Below the pieces are notes generated by a model that saw nothing but the letters and a program-made list of their open reading frames with translations, had not been told where the DNA came from and ran no database searches. Shown here in pieces: positions 41,388 to 51,600 of a DNA stretch of 64,000 nucleotides. Within the stretch, counting starts at the first letter, position 1. Every line of letters begins with the position of its first letter. The stretch spans positions 5,394,001 through 5,458,000 of the forward strand of contig NZ_JAPENX010000001.1 in NCBI RefSeq assembly GCF_026341815.1, read 5' to 3'. Both the position numbers and the translations under genes were made by a program. Source of the DNA: Streptomyces sp. NBC_00572. Lineage in GTDB: Bacteria > Actinomycetota > Actinomycetes > Streptomycetales > Streptomycetaceae.

Positions 41388-42514
41388 GACGCCCGGCCTT
41401 CAGTCGTGGGAGGAGCGGTCGTGGTGCCGCGGGCGGTGGTGGTGATCGCCGCCGCGACGTGTTCGGCGTCCCGGCCGACGAAGCCGATCAGCGCCGAGCC
41501 GCGGGTACGCATCCGGTAGAGCCCCAGGTAGTAGCTGCCGGGCAGCGCCCCGATGCCCTCGGTGTGCCGGGGTTGTCCGGCGTCGTCGAGCATCTCCGGG
41601 TCGAGCCAGCTCCAGTCCGTGGCGTAGCCGGTCGCCCAGATCACCGTGGACGGCTTGACGCGTTCGCCGTCCGCGACCAGCAGCTCGGCGCCCTCGGCAG
41701 CCGTGATCCGGCCCACCGTACGGATCCCGCCCGCCGCGACCAGCTCCGGGACGCGGTCGCCGACGACCGGGTCGGGCGCCTGCATGTTCACCGGCAGACG
41801 CATCACGCCGAGGACGCTCATCCACCAGAACATGTCCCGTCCGACGACGGTCTGCGGCAGGGGCGGTGAGACGGCCTCGCCGCAACTCAGCACCACACTG
41901 TGGGTCGTGGACAGCTCGGCGGCTATCTGACGACCGGAGTTGCCGTCCCCGACGACCACCACGGTGCCGGGCGCCACCTGCGCGGGGCCTTCGTACGCGC
42001 TGGTGTGCAGGGTGGGCACGTCCGGGCTCAGCCCGGCCGCGAACTCCGGCAGGCGGGGGACGCCGAACGCCCCGGTCGCGATCACGATCTGCTCGGCCCG
42101 GCATTCACCGTGCGTGGTGCTCAGCAGATAGCCGTCACCGTCCCCGCGTACCGACAGCACCCGGTGGCCGGTCAGCACCGGGAGGTCGAACCGCTCGGCG
42201 TAGTCCCGCAGATACGCCACCACCTCGTCCTTGCCGGGGTAGTGCCCGGCGTCGCCGGGGAAGGGCAGGCCGGGCAGCCCGGAGAACTGCGCGGACGTGA
42301 ACAACCTCAGTGAGTCCCAGCGCCGCTCCCACGTCTCGCCGACCTCGCTCCCCGCGTCGAGCAGCACGCACCGTACGCCGGCCTGCCGCAGGTGGTACGC
42401 GGCGGCGAGGCCGGACTGGCCCGCTCCGACGACGGCGACCGGCACGGTGGCCGGCAGCGCGCCCCTCGGCTCGTCCGCCTGCCGGCCCTTCGGGTCGGCC
42501 TGATCAATTCGCAT
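41384..42514 (-). CDS. flavin-dependent monooxygenase / NAD(P)-dependent oxidoreductase
   Basis: This 376-aa enzyme has two dinucleotide motifs: FAD-binding VAVVGAGQSGLAAAYHL near residue 30 and NADPH-binding VVVVGDGNSGRQIAAEL near residue 190. ATG (IVIATGAFGVP and VIWATGYATDWSW) motifs follow each. This is the layout of class B flavin monooxygenases (FMO / Baeyer-Villiger-related). The start at ATG 42514 has GTGAGGA nine bases upstream; a GTG at 42529 is within that site. It is downstream of the PKS-NRPS gene on the same strand but behind a double hairpin, so it probably has its own promoter. It could oxidise a carbon or sulfur of the released product. Confidence 0.88.
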   Translation of the reverse strand: MRIDQADPKGRQADEPRGALPATVPVAVVGAGQSGLAAAYHLRQAGVRCVLLDAGSEVGETWERRWDSLRLFTSAQFSGLPGLPFPGDAGHYPGKDEVVAYLRDYAERFDLPVLTGHRVLSVRGDGDGYLLSTTHGECRAEQIVIATGAFGVPRLPEFAAGLSPDVPTLHTSAYEGPAQVAPGTVVVVGDGNSGRQIAAELSTTHSVVLSCGEAVSPPLPQTVVGRDMFWWMSVLGVMRLPVNMQAPDPVVGDRVPELVAAGGIRTVGRITAAEGAELLVADGERVKPSTVIWATGYATDWSWLDPEMLDDAGQPRHTEGIGALPGSYYLGLYRMRTRGSALIGFVGRDAEHVAAAITTTARGTTTAPPTTEGRAS

Positions 42515-42534
42515 ACCGAATGTCCTCACTTCTC

Positions 42535-42612
42535 GGACCTGGACCCCGCGGCACCCGCGGGGTCCAGGTCCGGGTGGACCGGCCGGGCCGCCGGAGCGGC
42601 GGTCCGGCCGGT
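42535..42612 (-). terminator. two consecutive strong hairpins after the PKS-NRPS gene
   Basis: A perfect 17-bp stem with a 3-nt loop (42535-42551 with 42555-42571, arm GGACCTGGACCCCGCGG) is followed by a 15-bp stem with one G-T pair and a 5-nt loop (42578-42592 with 42598-42612). Both lie within the 103 bp between the PKS-NRPS stop and the monooxygenase start. Confidence 0.8.
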
Positions 42613-42617
42613 TCGGG

Positions 42618-45600
42618 TCAGTGGGCGTCGAGCGCCCGGCTCAGCTCGGCGGCCAGGACGCGCAGCCGCTCGCCCCGCATCACCGTGTAGTGGTCGCCGG
42701 GGACGTCGACGAGGGTGGCGTCGCCGGGGAAGTACTCCATCCAGCGGGACGCGGTCTCGACCGTCGCACCGCCGTCGGCGGCCCGCAGCGACAGCACCCG
42801 CCCGGCGAAGCCGCTGGGCGCGTACCGCAGGAGGGCCCGGTAGTTGCTCTGGAACCGGCCGACGATGGAACTCAGCGTGTCGAGGTCGATGTCCTCGGAC
42901 AACGCCCCCGCGGCACGGGCCTCGGCGTGCAGCACCTCCACCGGCGGGCGCCCGTCGAACACCCCCGGGGCCAGTACCCAGTCCACTCCGGCCAGACCCG
43001 CCAGGTCCCGGGCGAACCAGGACAGCAGCACCTCGTCGGAGACGGGCGCGCCCCCGGCCGGACCGGGCTGCTCCATCAGATCGACCACGGCCAGGAGGTC
43101 CACCTCGGCGCCCGCCGCGGTGAGCTGGGCCGCCATCTCCAGGGCGATCACCCCGCCCATCGACCAGCCCCCGAGCCTGTACGGGCCTTCGGGCAGCGCC
43201 TCGCGGACCGCCGCGACATAGTGGGCGGCCATGTCCTCGACGTCGAGCAGCTCCGTGTCCGGCAGCTGCAGGGCGTAGAACGGCTGGTCGTGGCCGAGGA
43301 GTTCGGCGAGCTCCGCGTAACAGAGCACGTCACCGCCGACCGGATGGACGAACACCAGCGGAGTCCGCCAGCCGGTCGTGCGTACCGGCACCAGCGCCCT
43401 GCGGCCCTCCTCGCCGCTTCCGGCCTCCCGGACCGCCCGGGCGAGCAGTTCGATGGTCGGCCGGGCGAAGAGGGTGGACAGCGGCAGGCTGCGGCCCAGA
43501 CCGCGGGCGATCCTGGCCATCAGCCGCACCGCGAGCAGGGAGTCCCCGCCGAGGTCGAAGAAGCTCGCCGTCACCCCGATCTCGGTCACACCGAAGAACT
43601 CCGCCCAGATGTCGGCGAGCCGGCGCTCCACGTCGTCGCGGGGCGCGACGAACCCGGCGCCTTCGACCCCGATCTCGTCGGGCGCGGGCAGCGCCGCCCG
43701 GTTGACCTTCCCGTTGTCGCTGAGCGGCAGTTCGTCCAGGACCAGGATGCGCTGCGGCACCAGATGCTGCGGGACCTGCTTGCGCAGCGCCTCGGTGATC
43801 CGCTGCTCACTGTCGTCCCGGCCGTCGTCGAGGACGACGTAGGCGATCAACCGCTTGGGTCCGTGCTGCTCGCCCGCCGCGACGACCGCGGCGGCCCGTA
43901 CCCCCTCGCACTGGGTGAGCGCGGCTTCCACCTCGCCCAGCTCGATGCGGTAGCCCTGGATCTTGACCTGGGAGTCCTGCCGGCCGAGGAACTCGATGGT
44001 GCCGTCCGGCAGGAATCGCCCCAGATCGCCCGTGCGGTAGAGACGTTCGCCGGTGACCGGGTGGTGCAGGAACGCGGCACGGGTCTTGGCCTCGTCGTTC
44101 AGATAGCCGCGGGCCAGACCGACCCCGGCGATGTAGAGGTCGCCCGGCACCCACACGGGACAGGGCCGCATCGCGCTGTCGAGCACATGGAAGCGCTGGT
44201 TACGCATCGCCTTGCCGTAGGGAATGCTCACGCAGTCGTCCCTGACCTCCCCGATGGGGTGCAGGATCGACCAGATCGACGCCTCGGTGGCGCCGCCGAG
44301 GCTCCACAACCCGGCGTCCGGCAGCAGCAGTCGGATCCGGCCCGGCAGCGTCACCGGGATCCAGTCCCCGCTCATCATGACCAGCCGCAGCGGCAGCCCG
44401 GTGAGCCGGTTCGCGAGGGCGTGCTCGGTGAACATCTCCATCAGCGCGGGCACGCTGTTCCAGATCGTCACCCCGTGCTCGGTGACCAGCTCCGCCCAGC
44501 GGGCGGGCTCGCGGTGCGCGGACGGTTCGGGCAGCACGAGCGCGCCGCCCACCGACAGCAGGCCGAACACGTCGTAGACCGACAGGTCGAAGTGCATCGC
44601 GGACAGTCCGAGTGCCCGGTCCGCCGCTGTGACGCCGTAACGCTCGTTGACGTCGACCACCGTGTTCAGGGCCGCGCCGTGCTCGATCATCACGCCCTTG
44701 GGCAGCCCCGTGGAGCCCGAGGTGAAGATCACGTAGGCGAGGTCCGTGGCCTTGGCGCCGGACGGGCCGAGCGGCTCCGCCTCTCCCTCCCCACCCTCGT
44801 CGTCGGCCCGCACCACGGTCCTGGCCACGCCCTGCGGCCAGTCGGCCGTGTCGTCCACCCACGGCTGGGTGACGACGCGGCCGATCCCGGCGCTCTCAAG
44901 GAGCACGTGCAGCCGCTCGGCGGGCACCCGGGCGTCGATCGGGACGTACGCCGCCCCGGCCCGCAGGATGCCGAGAGCCGCCACGACCTGCTCCCAGCCC
45001 TTGTCCATGACGATCGCCACCAGGTCACCGGGACCGGCACCCTGAGCGCGCAGCCGCTGCCCCACCTGGTGCGACCTGCGGTCGAGCTCCCCGTACGTCA
45101 GGGTCAGCGCTCGCGAGATGACCGCGGGCGCGTCGGGCGTGGCCGCGGCCCGGGCGAGGACCGCGTCGTGCAGCAGCCCCTCCGGTACGGGCCCGTCGGT
45201 GGCGTTGGCCTCGTCCCGTACATCCAGGTCGGCGGCCGGTACGAGGGCGGGCCTGGGCCGCTGCCAGGCCTCCGGGTCACGGGACAGGTCCCGCAGCGTC
45301 CCCTGGTAGGCGGCGAACATCGCGTCGACGCAGCCCGCCGGGAACAGTTCCTCGATCACGTCCCAGTTCAGGTGGAGTTCACCGGCCTCCTCGACCACCT
45401 GGTGGTCGAGCCACACCTGCGGGGTGCGGACCGAGCTGCTCACCTGGCGGCCGTTCTCACCGATCCCGGCCAGGTACCGCACCACTCCGCCCTGCTCGGC
45501 GTCCTGCTGCCCCCCGAGGTTGACCAGGCTGGTGAAGACGACCGGCGCGGCGGCCCGCATCGAGGCGCCCCGGGCCCGGTTCAGCTCCCTGAGCACCTGC

Positions 45601-48600
45601 ACACCACTGACCTGACTGTGCTCCATGTCGCTCCACAGCCGGTTCTGCACGTCGGCGGCGCGAGCGGCGAACGCGTCGCCGGCCGAGTCACGGATCTCCA
45701 ACATCAGGGTCGTGGAGAACTGGCCGATGACGTCACCGACCTGCGGATGCAACGGCAGCCGGTTGAAGTAGAGCAGGTTCAGCGAGAAGTCGGGAGTGGC
45801 GCTCCACTCCGCGATCACCTGCGCGTACGCGGTGCACAGGGCCGCGGAGGGGCTGACCCCGGCTGTCGCGGCGTGCTGCTTGAACCGGTCCCAGTCCTCC
45901 TTCGGCAGCGTCGCGCCACGGTGGTTGAACACCGGCCGGTCCAGGCTCGACGGATCGACGGCCAGCGGCAGTTGGGGCGCGGGCGGCAGGGTGTCGAGCC
46001 GATCCCGCCAGTAGGCGAGCGCCCGGTCGTACTCGGCTCCACCCTCAAGGGCGCGGGCCTCCCGGACGTAGTCCCGGTAACGCAGGCTCAGTTCGGGCAG
46101 CGTCTCACCGCGGTACCGCGCGGCCCACTCCTTGAACAGGATCGACGTACTGAAACCGTCGATGATCAGGGCGTCGAACCCGGCGTGCAGCCGGATCACC
46201 CGGTCGTCGATCCGGGTCACCCGCACGTCGAACAGCGGCCAGCGGGAGGTGTCGAAGACCTGATGCCGCATCTCCTCGTGCACCGCGGTCAGTTCGGCCT
46301 CGCGCGCGGCCGGATCCAGGGCGGAGACGTCGGTCTCACGGATCACATAGGCCGGGACATCGCGCCGCACGCGCTGCTCGCCCTCGGGGGTGAAGACCGC
46401 CCGCAGCATGTCGTGGCGTTCGATCATCGCCCGGAAGGACGAGCCGAGCCGGTCCAGGTCCACGTTCTCCAGGTCGATCTCGATCTGGAAGTAGGTGGAG
46501 GTGTTGCCGAGTTCGAAGGCGTCGCCACGGCCGACGAGATACGCCTGCTGGAGGTCGGTCAGACCGAACGGCTCGTAGCGCTCCGCGTCGTCCCCGTCGG
46601 CGGTGGTGGCTGCGTCGCCGGATGCCTGCGGGGTCTCCGCCTCTTGTTCCGCTTCGGTGCCGGTGCCGGTGCCGGTGCCGGTGCCGGAGTCAGTGCCGGT
46701 TTCAGTGTCAGTGCCGGAGCTGGTGTCGGTGTCGGTTTCGGACCCGAGGGCGGACAGTACGTCCTCGGCGAGGTCGTCTGTGCTGCGGCCGTTGAGGAAC
46801 GCCGTCATCGGCAGCAGGACGTCGAACTCCTTGTTCAGCGTCGTCCGGATCCTCATCGCGATCAGCGAGTCCAGACCGAGCGCCTGCAACGACTGCCGGG
46901 CGTCGAGCCGGGCCGCCGTGGTGCCCATCGCCCGGGCGACCGTGCGGGTCACGAAGGCCCCGACTGCCTCGGGTGCGATGGCGGGCGTCAGGTCGGTTGC
47001 GGATGCCGATGCCGATGCCGGGGCCGTGGTGGTGGCCGCCGGGGCCGCGACGCGCGGGCGCGGCTCGGGTGCCGGAGCGGGCGCCCGTACAGCCTCGGGT
47101 ACGGCTTGCGCCGTGGGTGCCTGTGCCGTCTCGGGTTCCGCCACCGGCCGGGTCGGGACGGGGGTGAAGCGCACGCCGTCGGCCTCGGCGACCAGCCGGC
47201 CGTTCGCCGAGACGAGCCGGATACGTGCCCGGGTACCGCCGTCGAACAGTTCGGCGTGACATCGGAGCCCGTCGAGCGGACCGCCGCGGTCGTAGTGCAC
47301 GAAGCGGTCGAGACCGACCGGCACGAGGGCCGGGCCGTCCGTGGGGAAGCAGGCCAGCGCGGTCTGGAACATCGCGTCGACGAGTCCGGGGTGTATCACA
47401 TAGGGCTCTGCCTCACCGGGCACGGCGGGCCGGATCTCGGCGGTGGCCTCGCCCCGGCCGAGCCTGATCCGCTCCACCCAGCGGGCGGCGGAGCCCAGAT
47501 ACAGGGCCCGCTGCCACAGCAGCCGGTACAACTCGTCGCCGGTCAGCTCGCGGCCTGACCCACCCGCCGCGAGCGCCACCGTCGGCGCGGCCGCCGCGCC
47601 CGACTGGACCCGGGCCCGCGCGTGCAGCTGCCAACCACCGGCCGAGTCCTGCGCGTAGTAGTCGAACTGGGTTCCATTGACGGTGAGTTGAGCCGCACGC
47701 TCGGTGATGGCCGGCGCGAGCGCCAGATCGACGGGCAGTTCCAGGTCCTCGACGGACACCGGTCCCGGCCCGACGAGCTCGGTGACCGCTTCGATCAGCG
47801 ACTCCACGAACACGCCGGCGCTGACCACCGGCCGACCGCCGACCACGAAGTCGTCGAGGCAGGGGTGCGCCGACGCGTCGAGTCGCGGGGAGAACTGCGC
47901 CTCTGCGAGCGGCGACGACGGCAGTCGTGCGCCCAACAGGCTTTCGGACTCGGCGGCCGGCACCACCGATCGCGGCGCGCCGGCGGGGGCCGCTGTGACG
48001 GGTGTGGGTTCGAGCCAGTAGTGGTGGCGTTGGAAGGGGTAGGAGGGGAGTTCGACGGTGTGGGGGTGGTAGGGGTTCAGGAGTGTCGGCCAGTCGATGG
48101 TGGTGCCGTGGGTCCATGCTTCGGCGGCGGATTCCACGAAGCGGTGGAGTGCGCCGTTGTGGCGGTGCAGGGTGCCGACGGCGGCGCCGGTGTCGCCGAT
48201 GGTTTCCGAGATGCCGGAGGTGAGGACGGGGTGTGCGCTGACTTCGATGAACACGAGGTCGGGTGCGGCGAGTTGTTCGATGACGTCGGTGAGGCGGACC
48301 TTGTTGCGCAGGTTGCGGAACCAGTAGGCGGAGTCCAGTTCGCTGGTGTCGAGTGGGCTGCCGGTGACGGTGGAGTGGAAGGCGATGTGCCCCGTGCGGG
48401 GGGTGATGTCCTTCAGTTCGTTTGCGAGGGTGTCTTGGATCTGGTCGACGTGTGCGGAGTGGGAGGCGTAGTCGACGGGGATGCGGCGGGCCCAGATGTT
48501 GGTGGTCTCGCAGTGGGCGAGGAGTTCGTCGAGTGCTTCGGGTCGGCCGGCGACGACGGTGGAGGAGGGGCCGTTGACGGCTGCGACGGAGAGGTGTCCG

Positions 48601-51600
48601 GGCCAGGCGGTGAGGATTTCCTGGGTCTGGGTTTCGGGGAGGCTCATCCAGGCCATGCCGCCGCCACCGGACAGTACGCGCAGTGCTTTGGAGCGGAGGG
48701 CGACGACGCGGGCGCCGTCTTCCATGGACAGGCCGCCGGCGACTACTGCGGCGGCGATTTCGCCTTGGGAGTGGCCGACGACGGCCATCGGGTGGACGCC
48801 GGCGGCGCGCCAGAGTGCGGCGAGGCCGACCATCATGGCCCAGGAGGCGGGCTGGACGACGTCGACGCGGTCGAGACCGGGTGCGCCGTCCTGGCTGCGC
48901 AGGACCGCGGTCAGGGACCAGTCCACGAAGGGTGTGAGTGCTGTCTCGCACTCCTCGATGACGCGGGCGAAGACGGGGGAGGAGTCCAGCAGCTCGACCG
49001 CCATTCCGACCCACTGCGACCCCTGCCCCGGGAACACGAACACGACAGAAGCACCCGAGGCGCGCCCCGGCTTCGCACCGGAGACGGCCGCGGCGACCGC
49101 GTCGACCTCGCGGGAGGCGAGTGCGTCGAGGCCCGCGAGGAGTCCGTCCCGTCCTTCGGCGGCGGGGACCATGGCCCGGGACTCGAAGGCGGAACGGTTC
49201 GCGGCCAGCGAGAACGCCACATCGGCCGTGCTGAGCTCGGGCCGCGCCCGTACGTACTCGGCCAACCGGCCCGCGGCCTCGGCCAGCGCGTCGGCCGATC
49301 GCGCCGACACCATCCATGGCAGGCCTGCCTCGGGACGCTCCGTGACGTCCTCGGTGCCCGGCTCGGCCGTCGGTGCTTCGGCGAGGATGACGTGGGCGTT
49401 GGTGCCGCTGATGCCGAACGAGGAGACGCCGGCCCGTCGGACCCTCCCTTCCGTGGCAGGCCAGGGGCGTGCCTCGGTGAGTACTTCGACGCCGCCGGAC
49501 TCCCAGTCGACGAGTTCGCTGGGCTTGCTCACGTTGAGGGAGGCGGGTACTTCGCCATGGCGCAGTGCCATGACCATCTTGATGACGCCGCCGACTCCGG
49601 CGGCGGCTTGGGCGTGGCCGAGGTTGGACTTGAGCGATCCCAGCATCAGGGGCCGGTCACCCTCGCGCTGGCTGCCGTAGGTGGCGAGGAGGGCTTGTGC
49701 CTCGATCGGGTCGCCGAGGACGGTGCCGGTGCCGTGGGCCTCGACGGCGTCGACTCCGGAGAACGACACTCCGGCGTCGGCCACGGCGGCGCGGATGACT
49801 CGTTCCTGTGCGGGTCCGCTGGGTGCGGTGAGTCCGTTGGAGGCGCCGTCCTGGTTGACGGCGGTACCGGCGACCACCGCAAGCACGTCGTGCCCGAGTC
49901 GTCGTGCGTCCGAGAGCCGCTCCACGACGAGGACGCCGACACCCTCCGCCCACGCCGTACCGTCCGCATCGGCGGAGAACGACTTGATGCGACCGTCGGC
50001 CGCGAGACCCCGCTGACGCGAGAACTCGATGAAGGTGTTGGGGGTGGACATCACCGCGGCGCCGCCGGCGAGGGCGAGCGAGCATTCGCCGGACCGCAGG
50101 GCACGTACGGCCAGGTGCAGTGCGACCAGGGACGACGAGCAGGCCGTGTCCACCGTCAGGGCAGGGCCCTGCAGGCCCAGCGTGTACGCCACCCGGCCGG
50201 TGGCGACGCTGCCGGCGGTGCCGGTCAGGAAGTGGCCTTCGGCCTCCTCCGGAAGCCGGCCGCCACCGCCGTAGTCGTGGTACATCACCCCGGCGAACAC
50301 ACCGGTGTCGCTGCCGTGCAGCGATCCGGGTGCGATGCCGGACCGCTCCAGGGCCTCCCACGACACCTCAAGGAGGAGCCGCTGCTGGGGGTCCATCGCC
50401 AGTGCCTCGCGCGGCGAGATCCCGAAGAACGCGGGGTCGAACTCGGCGGCCTCGTGGAGGAATCCGCCGGTGCGCACATACGACGTGCCGGAGTGGTCCG
50501 GGTCCGGGTGGTAGAGCCCGTCGAGGTCCCAGCCCCGGTCGGTGGGGAAGCCCGATATGACGTCGCGCTGCTCGGCGACGACCTGCCACAGCGCCTCGGG
50601 CGAGTCCACCCCGCCCGGGAATCGGCACCCCATGCCGACGATCACGATCGGATCGTCGTCCGCACGGTCGGTGCGGTCCGTACGTGGGGCGACGGAGCCG
50701 GCGGGCTGAGGGGCGGCGCTCTCGGCACGTTCCCGCGCGAGCGCGAGCGTGAAGTCGACGACGGCGGCCGGCGTGGGGTGGTCGAAGACGAGGGTGGCCG
50801 GAAGGCGCAGGCCCGTGGCGGAGTTGAGGCGGTTGCGCAGCTGCACCGCGAGGAGCGAGTCGACGCCGAAGCTCTTGAACGGCTGGTCCGGATCGATCCC
50901 GTCCGACGAGTCGCTGCCGATGACGGCGGCGAGCTGGGTGCGTACGAGGTCGAGCAGCAGGCGGCTGCCCTCCTCCTCGGACATCCGGCCGAGCCTGCGG
51001 CGCAGGCCGGACTCGCCGGGGCGCCGCTGCGGGACCCGTACCAGCGAGCGCAGGACCGGGGACATGGTTCCGTTGAGCGCGTCGGTGCGCAGCGCGGCCG
51101 GGTCGAGGCGGGCCGGCACGAGCATGGCCCGGTCGTCGGCGAGCGCCCGGTCGAGGAGTTCGAGCCCCTGCTCCGTGGAGAGCGGGGCGATGCCTCGGGT
51201 CGACAGGGTGCCATCGTCCAAGTGGCCGGTGAGGCCGGTGCGTTCGGCCCACAGGCCCCAGGCGAGCGAGGTCGCGGGGAGGCCGGCGTCGCGACGGCGG
51301 GCGGCGAGCGCGTCGAGGAAGACGTTGCCCGCGGCGTAGTTGGCCTGGCCCGGGTTTCCGAGCACGCCCGCCACCGAGGAGAACAGGACGAACGCGGCGA
51401 GGTCCTGGTCCGCGGTCAGTTCGTCGAGGTGCGCGGCGGCGTCCACCTTGGGGCGCAGTACCGCGGTGAGCCGGTCCGCGGTCATCGTCTCGACCACGCC
51501 GTCGTCCAGGAGGCCCGCGGTGTGGACGACGGCGGTGAGCCGTACGTCGGCCAGCAGCTGGGCGAGCGCGTCGCGGTCGGCGGTGTCGCAGGCGGCGAGT

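Noticed and set aside
46656..46740. Hexamer repeats as a CRISPR or regulatory array
   Set aside because: They are contiguous, without spacers, and encode a Gly-Thr interdomain linker in frame.
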